From Adineta vaga (taxonomy: Eukaryota; Rotifera): a DNA stretch of 64,000 nt. The translations under genes and the position numbers were made by a program. Positions 1 through 12,128 of this stretch are shown here, in pieces (position 1 is the stretch's first letter; each line of letters opens with the position of its first letter). The notes under the pieces were generated by a model. It was not told the origin of the DNA. It made no database searches and saw only the letters and a program-made list of their open reading frames with translations. Location of the stretch: contig CP075496.1 of assembly GCA_021613535.1 (NCBI GenBank), forward strand, positions 5,580,001 through 5,644,000. Reading direction: 5' to 3'.

Positions 1-95
1 GCCTTGGAGTTCGTAGTTTTTTATCATCTGTAACATGTTTGTCTTCTTTAGATCCATTATCATTATCATGATCATTATCTTTGTGATTAGATTTC

Positions 96-3000
96 TCATC
101 GATTGTTACCGTTGCCGTCGCCGTCGGTTACCATCGTCGATTGGATTTGAGCCGGTTTTATTTGTTCATCATCTCTCGAAAGTCGTATACGTTTCGAAGG
201 GCTTTCCAAAATAGGAAGATCTTGTTTTTCATCTTGTAATTTCAGCTCCAAAGGTCGTTTTTCATCTTTATAAACTTCAGTTGAAGAAGTTTCTTCAATT
301 TTTTCACTGCTATCTTCTACTTTATCCGATGTACTTGCCTTCAAATTTCTGTCTGACAATGGTGAAAGTATTTCTGGTAAAACAATCGCTTCTCCAACAT
401 CTAGGAAGAAACAAATAGCCACCGTAATTTCTCTCCTCCTATTAGCACTTATTCATTGTTTACTTACCATGAATTAAGGATCGCATGCCTTGTTCAATAT
501 AATTCCAATGTTTTTCAACATCCTTAATATCAATTAAACGTGTAAATTTCATTGATTGTTGATTCTGTGGTCGAAATCGATTAATATTCTTTGAGCGTAA
601 TAAACGAAGCATTTGGATTTCAAGTTTTTCGATAATCGACGAATTTGGATATAGCATATTGCATAATGCTCTCACAGAAATACATTCACGTTGAGCATTT
701 GATCCAAGTCCAGAACATGTATATGTTGTCATTGTATGACCATGAAATGTGATTGTTTTCTGATAACGATTCGATGAACTTGATGCAGAGGAAGAGGAGC
801 CTCCTGTTAATGGCAATTGTGATGGTGGATGTATAAAAATATTATTATTATTATTTGTTGTTGTTGTTGTTATCGTCGGTGTTGTTTGCGATGAAGCTGG
901 TACTGGCGATGGAGGAGATGGTGGAGGCGTCGATTCAGCAAACTAAATGCGATTTTTAATGTTATAAATACCAAATAAAATTTTATCTTACGGTATTGGT
1001 TGCTGCCGATGATTCTGATTGTGGTGGTTGTGCTTGTGATGATGTTGGTCTATTATCTAAATACAAAAAGATTTATTTTTGAAAATTTATGGTCAACTTT
1101 ATACCTTGATGTTGATAGTTAAGTACATTTAATGGAAATTTATCATTAAATAAAAGTATCAAATCAACATTATATTCTTTTTGTACAGATTCAATATCAA
1201 TTAATTTTGCATTACGTAGATTAATTGACATATTACTAAAAAAAAGAATCAATTGTAGAAATTCAAGTTCTGATGTTGTCGGTATTGTTAATGTGGCAGT
1301 TGATAAACATTGAGATGATAGTATAAAATTTTTTAATAAATTATTTCCAATAAATGGTACTGTTTGTTCATGTAATGTTGTTATGTTACGTAGACGACAA
1401 ATTCCACCATTGATTTGAACTATTGATAACCAATCTTTACAAATTGAAAGTTTTGGTTCATTTAAAGGTAATTCCTTTGCGAAAAGTATATTAGCTGAAC
1501 AATGATGATAAAATGTTATTAGATCAATAAGTTTTGTATCAATAGAGAATGGTCTGATATTTTGTTTTAAACAAAGTTCATTGATGAGTTCAATTTCTTG
1601 GGGTGTAACAAGTGTTTGTTCGAATGGAAATAATGGCTCTTTTGATTCATTTGTGTTATGTTCATTTGTTGGAATTTTGAGCAAGTCATAAAATGTTAGA
1701 AGACTAACAGGTATTTTATATAAATGATGTTCGGACGTATTAGATGAGACATAAGGTGTGTAAAGTTTGTTTATTTGTAACCAACCAGAAGCAACACGAG
1801 TGGATTTAGTTACTGGTGATGAAGGACTTGCTGTTGACAATGCTACTTGTGCTTCTGATGTTGTTACAGATCGTTTACGAGTATGTGCTACAATAGGTAG
1901 TGAATTAGAAGATGATGAAGTCGTTGCGAGTACTGGTTTTGTAGGTATTAATGACTGAGAAGTACTAGTAGCGACTGGAGTGGTAACAGACTTGTTCGAC
2001 ATTACTATAAAACAAAAAGACGATGTTTCATCAATAATTATCGACGTTTATCAGATTAAGATCAGTGTTAGATTCTTGTGAGTTATTTTTGTATTTTTCT
2101 TACCTGAATTTGTTGAATTACTAATATTATTCGATACTATAGGTGTCGACAGTTGATTAGATGATGATGATAATGCTTTCTGAAGTTGTGTCGAAGGATA
2201 TTGAGAAAATTGCGATGATGGTGGCAATAATTCTGCATTTTGTTTCAATAATCGTGCAGGACGTAGAGTAGTTGGAGTTGCTTGCGTTGGTGTCAATGAT
2301 GCTGTAGGAAATAAACTACTGAATGCATATATGATGTCTTTGATTTACGTCATTGATATGCTGCATAATGTGTTTGAGGATTTACGAAGTGGAACAGGCA
2401 TGTTTGGCACAGAATTAAGTGATCGCTCTGTAGACTGTTGAGTTTGTGGTAGAATTGGTCGCAGTGAACCAACTGAGGGAGCGCGCGGAATATGTGTTGA
2501 CTTATGAACTAATCGAAGATGTTCATAGAATGGAAGAAAATCTGAGACACGCACGAGCTCATCAGCAGCAGTAAATGGTTGACGTGTATAAGCCCAATGT
2601 GCATGATGTGCATTTATTCTATTCAATAGTTTTAGTTCATTTGGAGTTGCTACATAAAGATCGATGGGTTTTCGATATTGATAATAAGATGAACGACGAA
2701 TTACATCTTCAGGATAGTCAGGTAATAGTTTATGAAGCATTTTAATACAGAAATATTTTATAGTACCACTAGAAATATAAATATTAATGACATAGAAAAA
2801 ATTTCTTTTGTTCTATATTTGTACATTAATTATATTTTATAATCCATCAATTTTCATTTTCTTCTCTTTAAGCTGTCAAAGTAAAAGTATTCATTCTGCT
2901 ATTTTATATTCTTAATACATATAAAATGAGAAAGAAATGAAATTCTATGCAATTTTATTCTTTGAATATGAATTGAAAATTTTTTCTTTGTATTTAACAA

Positions 3001-6000
3001 CTAAAGAAGTGAAATATTACATCAGTTTTCAAACGATCTGTCACTGCTTTCAAAGCATAGTTAAATATATCCGATTCAAATCAATGGAGAAAATGTTCTT
3101 CATACGAGAAACACTAAGAAACAGTACCACTTGTAGTATGACGATTGTTCCTTTTCATTATACAAATAAATAAGTCATGTACAAAGTATTGATTTACGTC
3201 ATTGATATGTGAAATGTAAGCTTATATTATATGGTTTTAAAAGAGCAGTTCGGTACTGGGAATTTTTTCTCTGCAGAAAATAAGATGGTATCACTTTAAA
3301 CTAGTAATAACGATGCTTTTAACTATCTATTTTAACAATTTTTAAGTGTCTTTTTTTAGACTTCGTATTCTTTCAATTATGTATGTTACTTATTCAAAAT
3401 TACTCTTTCAATCATCGACTTATAAGGATATAAAGTATAGCAAAGTAGATGAATAACCTATATCATAAGATATTTTTAGCTCTAAATAGGATTATACAAT
3501 GTCGAATACTGTCAGAATATATTAATATGTTCCCACGAGATCATATTATCTTCATCAATTTTCATTTTACTCTTTAATGTATGCATCAAAGAACTAAGTA
3601 TTCATTCTGTCATTTTATATTTTAAAATATAAAAATCAAGCACGCATGAAAGAGTTATGGTTGGCATATTTGAATTGAACTATTTTTTTTGTATTTAACA
3701 ACTAAAGAAGTGAAATATTACATCAGTTTTCAAACGATCTGTCACTGCTTTCAAAGCATAGTTAAATATATCCGATTCACAAATGGAAAATGTTACAGTA
3801 ATACGAGATGTACAAGAAAAGACTACTTTGTAATACGATACATCGTGTCCTTCATTATACAACAAATATCAGATAAAATAAACGAATAACTGATTCATGT
3901 GCTATGGAAGAAATACAACAAAATCTGAAATAATATTGAAACAGTATATATTTAAATTTGTTTTATGTCAGTAGTAGTTTTAATATAATGATATGCGATC
4001 TTGCGACACTTGTCAAATAATTTTAAACATTACATCGCAACGTTTGCCCATGTGTCATATATCTAGTTGATAGTAAATTGAGCAATGTCTGACTATGCAG
4101 AGAAATAATTCATTTTTCCCTAGATTTATAGAATAACTTTAGGATCTCAGTAAAATATTCTTTTTCATTCCTTATTTTAAATTAGAGAAGAAATAAACAA
4201 AAAACAAGATTTACATACCGAAAAATAACAGGCGTATAGGTGTCGCTCACTGCTATCTTTTCCCATGCAAATCGACCTTTTATTGAGATAAAAATACTCA
4301 ATGGAACATTGCGGACGGATGAATAAGATGTCGTTTGAAATGTAGAAGCTGGTGTTGAAAGAGTTATGGTTGGCATATTTGATGCAATTCGATTAAATTG
4401 CTCAGTAGTTCTGAACTGTTCAGATTTAATCATGACTGGTGAAAATGTACTGGTAAAAAGAAAAATCAAATTAGTTTGAATATGAAAAACAATTAGCATA
4501 AAATAACACGGCATATGTAAATAAAGCTGCTGTCGATAAACATTGGAAATTATCTTTCATGTGCTATGGAAAAATGAAAATGCATATAAATTTGTGCTTT
4601 GAAATGTGATTTACAAAAGTTACTTTATGTTCTTCAGTGAAACAATTAAGTTAAAGTCGTCTTTCTGTCAGCTGATGTCAGTAATATAAGTCTGATGCGA
4701 TACTAGCGACACAGATAAATGCAAATAATTCTTGCAAACATTACACGCAACTGCGTGGTACGTAGAACGAAAAAAAGAAGAGAAAAAAGAGAAAAATTCA
4801 TTTTCCCTAGATTTATAGAATAATCTGGCAAATGTCCTTATATCTTATTCTACACGAAAAGAAAAGAGAAAAAAGAAATAATAGCAGAACGAGAAAAAAA
4901 ACGATAAGAGAATGTAATAAAAGTCAGTTTCTCGCGCAGAACTCATGACTCTTGTGTAGAGAAAAAAAATACGGCGAACGTGCGGACGGATGAATAAGAA
5001 AGAGAATAGATAGATAGCAAATAGCAGTGTAATGTAGTAATTGGTATAGGATGCAAAACAAATAGTGTTCTTCGACTTTCCCTATTCTCCAAGGATAAAC
5101 AAACGCAGAACAGAGTAAAAGCACTTTAGATTGAATCAACTACTTGAAACATTTTTTCGAGACATATATTTTAACGAACGCAAAGCATAAAATAACACGG
5201 CATATGTAAATAAAGCTGCTGTTGATAAACATTGGAAATTATCTTTTCGGCTTTCACCGACAGATGAAAATGCATATTTTTGTACTTTTTGAGCTTTACA
5301 AAAATTACTTTATGTTCTTCAGTGAAAGAACATAGTCTTCGTCTTTTTGAGCTTGATGTCAGCTACAAACTGTTCGAGAGTCTTGTAAGCTATTTTAACT
5401 AAAATGAAAGATAGGTGCAAATAACCACTTACCAATCTCGAAAGATATGAGAATGACTAACAGCGAATGATTATATCGATTGAACTTATCCTCCTTCTTT
5501 TTTATTTCCTATATTGCGGCTGATCGAAAAACCAGACCTATAATATAATATTCGCTATCTCAAAAAAAAACGTTTTATAAATCTATCAAACTCACAATAT
5601 TGATATAGATAGAATAATATATAATTCACTTTTTCTTCTTAGTAGTTCTATCGTTTGCTTTTGAAAACTATCAATGACTTGCGTGGAAAAAAGATAGGCG
5701 CAGCATATTAATACAAAAAAATGTATTTGAATCTTCGCACAAAAAACGCACATAAAATATATTGAATAAAAAAGATGTAAAAAGGCAGTTTTGGTCTCAT
5801 AAAAGTTTTTTAATTTAACAAAAAAAAAGACAGAATGTCATAGTTCTAAAGAATTCTGCGCTGCGAAGTGGAAATAGAATGGCTTCTTTAATAAATTAAA
5901 ACAGAAAAAGAAAAAACTCTTCCAATAAAATTTTGAAGCACTTCAACAACAGTCTACCAGTTGCAGAAGAATGCTAAATAGTTGTGTCGGCGAAAGTGAG

Positions 6001-7083
6001 ATATGATGGACTAATGATGTCTTTTTTTGAAAAGATTGAAAAAGACTCTTTTAAATAGACATTACTACAAAACTTTTTTCTGCTAATACTGTCTCATCTA
6101 CTCTAATTAATCTGCTGAATAAACATTATGGTCTACAGCGTTCATTAGTTATAGTTAGCGGATATAAGCTATATAATAAAAATGAAAGATAGGTGCAAAT
6201 TCAACCAAGTCAATCTCGAAAACTAATACTATAAATAAGTCTCACTTAGTGTAGATGAAAAAATCGGAAGTTACACAGCTCATATTCACAGGAAATGACG
6301 GCTATTAAAAAAACATGAATGATTCTTTTGCATATTAATTGATTTAAAAACAAGAGCTGCATAAAATCATTTGTTTGAATTTGCTTTACGTGCTTATCTA
6401 GTTATATCACAAAAATAGATTAATAACTGTAATAATATTTGCTTACCTATTACTAGCTGCAGTTCCGTATTTATGCTGACACTGGTAATTGTAAAGTGCT
6501 GGCAGACAATGAGATGCATATAGAACTTAAGTAGGCTTGCCCCGAAATGATGATTATGGAAAATATAGATTGGGGAGCTTTTTAATCATGGACTATCTTT
6601 CTATGATACATTCTAAAAAAACAGTCATCAGAAAGAAGTAATCATATCTGGCAATATATATAATTAATGTAGGAGATTGCATAATGTCTAAAAGATCATT
6701 CATAAAAATAGATTGGTGGGCAAAAGTTTAAAGAAATACTATATAACGGGAAAAAATTGAGAAAAATGAAAAGAAAAGTAAAGATAGTAGGGATGTCCTA
6801 TCACGTGTCTATGAACGGATGAACTATAAGTTTGAATCATTCATGTCAGTAAAATTGAAGCTAAACAGATGGCAACGTAATAAAGTGTGTCTCAATACAT
6901 TAAAAACGCTATTTATAACAGTGTATATCTTATATATTCTACCTTGTTTATAGCTTTCGGTTTCTTTTTCTAGCGTTTTTTTCTCAGCGATATGTATCTG
7001 ATCTACTAATGTAATAGTGTATGCAAAACTGCCGTCCATTATTACTTCTGCTTCTCTATTATTTTCTTCTTCTTTACGAAGCA
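96..7083 (-). CDS. Unrecognised repeat-domain protein, up to eight exons
   Basis: I do not recognise the family. Exons in reading order: 7083-6943 (tentative), 4435-4219, 2768-2349, 2318-2104, 2004-1105, 1056-992, 942-468 and 400-96, with a TGA at 98-96. All have GT-AG borders and the phases match at every junction. The well-supported core is 2768-96; an ATG at 2740 could also start it. The protein alternates Ser/Thr/Pro-rich linkers with degenerate units of about 110 residues. Each unit begins with a Trp-containing strand-like segment, continues with a Thr-Pro-x-Glu-Leu/Ile-x-Leu-Leu/Ile-Asn helix-like segment, then a Phe-rich stretch and a Leu-Ile/Val-x-x-x-Asp-Phe/Val-x-x-Phe-Tyr segment. 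A weak resemblance to Ski/Dachshund-like folds is conceivable but unproven. Low-complexity tracts and several Lys/Arg clusters would suit a nuclear scaffold or regulator; that is inference. A possible donor near 113 means the gene may continue beyond the window. Confidence 0.6.
2845..6300. repeat. Decayed ~0.7 kb tandem repeat array
   Basis: Similar blocks recur at roughly constant spacing. 2845-3172 resembles 3552-3870, with a nearly identical core at 2986-3079 and 3688-3780. A 24-base block at 3648 returns at 4358. 3961-4040 resembles 4672-4750. A block at 4121 returns at 4806. A 16-base block at 4313 returns at 4982. 4500-4680 resembles 5187-5360. 5387-5425 resembles 6164-6202. Offsets are about 660-780 bases, so there are at least four or five diverged copies. 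One copy carries what looks like a real exon (4435-4219, minus strand). The rest look non-coding. Confidence 0.7.
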
Positions 7084-10000
7084 CTACATTCATTAAATAA
7101 ACAACCTTGTGCAATTAGATGTGACGACGTTACTATGGATCGACAAAAGTGTTTAACAAACACTATGCAGCTGTTTGATGCATATGATTGTTAAAAGAGC
7201 ACGCCGCAGTGGAAAAAGAAACGCAGCTCCCTGAAAAAATTGAATCAAAAGAATTATAAAAAAGTCTTTATGTAACTGCTTGTATGTAGAACAATTTTTG
7301 TTTCGTTTCGATAGATTTAAGTGACAAATTTTCAAGAGGTAAACACCTTTCGTTTGTCGCTAATTACCAGATATAAACTTTTATTTTCTCTTTGCATCGA
7401 AACAAGCGTTTGCTCGTCCTTACGTTCACTTTGATAAAATCTCTTATTTATATTTCTTTTAATACAATACACGCCTTATTTACTCAAGCCATATTTCATG
7501 TATACATATTTTACTGGATCAAACTAGTTGCTTTAAAGATACTGTCTCACTATCTAGCCTTATGTTTTGTTCCATAGGTATTGTACGTTTTTACATATAA
7601 ATGTATCTATGATAGTTCATTTACTATTGTACATATATATTAAAAAACTTGATTATTAACGTTACTCCATGGTATCTTGTCAATGATTACCACATTATGT
7701 GGGAAAGCGCTTACAAAACACTAATAATAAAGTCATTACTGTCATTTGCACCTAAAAGAAATATACCGAACTTGTAAATACTTTACTGGGTATCATGCAA
7801 AAGGCCTCTTCGACATCTAAAACAACCTGACCAAAACACTGCTGCGAGCGTGTGAAAACTTAAGGCATATACTCATAAGGTTTAATCTCAGTAATTATGT
7901 ATCATTTCAAAGGTGTTAGTATATATGTCAAAAGAGAAAGATGTCTTCTACATACGACTGCTAATTTTCAATAAAAATCACTAGTTTGTTCATCCTAATT
8001 TATCTCACAGATAATATTGTATCTACTGTTTGTTTTTCAGATGAGTGGCGATGACCTAGTATATACCTGAATTACAGTGTACCACAAAATATACAGTTAC
8101 TGTATTTTGATAGATGGGCATGCCAACTTTTTAGATAGGTGGCATTCATTTGGTGCACTCGTAAGGTAAAACACTGTTCACCGATGTAGTGTTAATTGTC
8201 ACGAGCGCTTTGTGATCATGAAATTTTATGAAAGAAAGTCATGACTATCAACACAAGCAATTAAATGATAAATCATTTTCCACAATTAACTAACTCTTTA
8301 TTACTCCAGTTTAAAAAAGCTTTAATTATAGTTAAACAACCATAACATATCAGAGTTATAATCGTTTTCATTCGATGAGAAAAGCTAAATCAATCAGACG
8401 TCTGCTGATATTGGTTCATTCCATCATTCATTCATTCTAAGAAACAGCTCGTTCCATTGATTTATTCTTATCGAACATATTTAGAATGTTTTCCCTCTTT
8501 TCGTGGGATTTTTAATGTCGATAAGTATACAGACACTCTCACATCTATTTGATGGACTATAATCTAAAATATCTTCTAGCTGACAGAACTTAATAAGCAT
8601 TGAAATATAAACATTAATACCAACTATAACACAAATGAAGGAACCTACTGTCGAATTCGATACAAGTGCTTGAAAACTATCCGTAGTAAACCTAGAATAA
8701 TCAAGGATATACGGGATCGGATCAGATTTAGCTCTTAGCAAGTTAGATCGGAACTGACGTTTCGGAAATATATTGCATTAAAATTGGGACGGGAACGCGT
8801 CTATTTCCTTTATGACATGATCCCATCGGGTCCTCACGATTTTTTAGCTGCGTAAAAGAGATAATAATTCACACATTTACCTTAATGCAATCCATTGACG
8901 AAAAGGACTTTGTTCAAACGATTTAAAAAACTAAGGTTTTTTTTTATCGTGAAACAATATCTTAAAGAGTGTTCTATTACTATTCATCAACAGTTTTCGT
9001 CTAACAATACATAAGTACTCTGTTTACTTCATTTCTACGTTCTGGTGTAAGCATTACAGGATTGGATGACCATGAGCGTCATCTTACGTGAATAGTAATT
9101 GTTGATGCCGCTAGCTTCGTAACGACTCACAAGGCCGCATTGATCGACCAATTAAATTTTGACAAGTTGTTTGTTTGTTAGTCATGGAAAGTACCTGATT
9201 AATTAGCAATGTTTCAAAGTTCGTGTGTCGCTAGTGAGCTAGTATCTTTTTTTTAAATTTTCAATTTATATTCGAAAAAAGTTATCGAATATATACTAAA
9301 TCAAAAATTATAATACCTAGTCTTAGTTTTTTTATTCTATACCTAGAAAGTATACGAGTGATGTGTACAGCAGGTCTAGCAACTGAAATAACATCGAATG
9401 TAGGGTGCAAGCAGAAATGTGAGCGCAGACGAAATTTATAAATGTACTAAAGACGATTTCTACACAAACGCTGGATATCTCTGTTGGATACAAGAAAAAA
9501 TGCCTACTGCGGAGAAGCGACACGTCATAAGCTTTTTTTTTCGTTTATAAATATTTTTGAAGACCGTGAGACTAATCTAACAGCTAAAACAAATTCGTAA
9601 ACGCATAAAATGGATTGCTTTCTAAAGTTTTTTTCAAATCCTACACTGTGCATGCTTTTATATTTTTCCTCAGATTGGTATCGTCTCTTGGAAACACATT
9701 TAAGTATTCTAGCCATCGAAGATTTCTATCATGCTGTTGAGGATTGGTCAAACCGACTCCTACCTTATACTGCACTATAAAACGAATAGGATTTCTGTAC
9801 AATGAACTCAAATCTAATTCTAACTTTACAATATCTGCTAAAATATCGACCTAGGTTCGGCAGGGCCTGAGACAAGTCCATTCTCGTTCCCTCGTGAAAT
9901 AGAATATGACAAAAACAAGACTTATATATAAGCGATGTCAGTCTATTTTTAAAGGTTATTTTCTGAAAAAAAACCCACTGTTCTTGATTACGAAAGCGAA

Positions 10001-12128
10001 AAGAGAAAAATTAATTACACACTGTTTAGTGCACCTTTTCGTTTCGAAAGTTTTGTAAGTTATTTATGTTTTGACAAGTCACGTCGGAAATCATCTGTCT
10101 CTTGATCATCTAAGTAGAAAACTCTTCGATATCTGAGAAATCAAATTGCCAAATACTTTCTCAAATGCCTTTCGCTCACCACCAAAAAGGTTTTCAGAGC
10201 CGTTTAAGCCTCCGACGATACGAATGTTTTTAACTATACAACCTTGTATTCTTCGCAGTATCCTATATTGATTAGTATTACGATCGTATACGGCGCTATT
10301 TTAATGAGCAGACGATTCGTATTATCGATCATATTGAGTGATCCGAATATAGTTACAGTTATAGCTAGTCAGTTGCATGACCAGAAAATCACGGGTGCCA
10401 TAGTGATTTTCGACAAAGTATTCAAAGCTATTTTGACGAAGGAAGCTCACTACATGCATTATACACGCTATAAATCTTACCGTCAAAGACAAGTTTCAGC
10501 GCAACTCCTTTAAAGCTGAAATGTGAAATCCACATAGTCTACGTGTTATAGTGGCCTCTCCATAATATAGCCCTATTTGTAATAAAGATCTGTCTATAAA
10601 GGAGAGGTTAGAGCTCAAAGATTTCTGGACCTGAAACTTACTCTCACTAGTTTTGTGGAGCTCACATGTATTTTTTGAAGAAGAATAAAGGAGTGAAAGT
10701 TTCAAGTCGAGCAGCTTTTTGGACTCCCTCTCCTCCCCTCTCCCTATAACGGACAGACCATTTTTAGCAGCATTTTCCAGTACACATAGAGAATTATTAG
10801 ATACATTTCTTCAATATACACTAGGCAACGTTAACCATTTCCGATGAAGGCACGAGAAAAAGAGCGGGAGGAGGAAAGCGCAGAATCTTCTATGTGCCCC
10901 TTCCCCAGCTGGGTGGGAAATTGCGCAAAAATTAGCTTAAGCTATGCGGGGAAATCTCCCACTCTCTTTCAGTGTTAAAATCGCATAGAATGAGTGAGGG
11001 TGATGGTGGGAATGTAGGTAAGAATACAATATTTACGCGTCAATCCCACCCATACTCTCAGAAAAACGGTATTCTTGGCTGCAATTTGCTTGGGGTTGTC
11101 AAAGATTCTCGTTAACATACTCAAAACATGAAGTACATTTTGAAGCAGCACAGCCAGTGTTCTGCGACTTCATATCTTCTTTAAATGATGTTTTCATGAC
11201 TGTTTCATTAAATTAACGGTTCAGAGAACCTCACTTTCCGCGAGATAGGCTACTTCAAACAATGTTTATCGTTCTGAAAATATATGTGCTTGAATTTTAA
11301 AACTGCTCTTTTTCTAAGCTTTCATAAAGTTTGTATTCTTATCGTCGTCATATTGCAATAGTCGCTGATAGAACGATTACATATACATTACCTTCCGCTT
11401 GAATGCACTCTGAATAAATTTAAAGTGAGAGTATTTGTTGTATCACTGCAAAAAAAGCAAAATATCTTCGGCAGGTATGGCGTGCTTTGATGCGATTGGC
11501 GTACGTGTCTATGCGTATATGCTTAGAGAGTCACAGTTGAATGCATTCTATTTATCTCAAGGAGAAATAATACTTGTAACAGATAGATGAAAAAAGAACC
11601 AACAGAACGGGAAAAGTCACGTTTATTTATTAACTGCAATTAAAGTTTGAAGATATACAGGTAACAAAAAAGCCTCTTCTCGCATTACATATTTTTTCTC
11701 GAGACACGTCTTAGTCGAATGATGTCAGTTTTGCAACGAATAAAAGGAAGAAGAAGAAAAATTGCATTTCGTCATTGTCAACCAAAACTGTTTTCCGTAT
11801 ATTCAAGTATTGATTGATATCATAACGTGGTTTTATCTATGCGTGATTACAAAATACTTCATTTCATTCGAATATTTATTATTCGCAACAAATAGTCAAA
11901 GCGTCATATTTCGACGACAATGTTTTGTATATCTATCAATATGTTTATGCGAATAGGGAGGAAAAGAAAGAAATTTCGGACAGAATAAAACCTCTTAAAT
12001 CAAACGATAGCGCCATTTGTTTAACTAAAACTGTTATATTTGTATAGAAAGATGCTATAAATATTTCTCATAATAAGACAAGATAGCTTGTTTTTTTTCT
12101 TACATTATATCAAAACCATTAATGGTCG
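7084..12128. other. Five kilobases without a confident gene
   Basis: No family is recognisable here. Exon-like scraps on the minus strand (about 7240-7150 after a good acceptor, and 8740-8490 with a hydrophobic stretch) could be distant 5' exons of the neighbouring minus-strand gene, but phases could not be chained. An 89-codon open frame at 10244-10513 (+) is isolated. The piece 10,700-11,100 is visibly richer in G+C than its surroundings and contains opposed copies of a GGTGGGA/TCCCACC-type word (around 11,008 and 11,044). No tRNA, transposase or reverse transcriptase was seen. Confidence 0.5.

Noticed and set aside
2937-3889. Two similar small plus-strand open frames (2937-3173, 3689-3889)
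   Set aside because: Their similarity comes from the underlying tandem DNA repeat; the frames differ in reading and length and have no recognisable protein features.
10244-10513. 89-codon open frame with a hydrophobic start
   Set aside because: Isolated, no splice partners, no family resemblance; compatible with chance in this composition.
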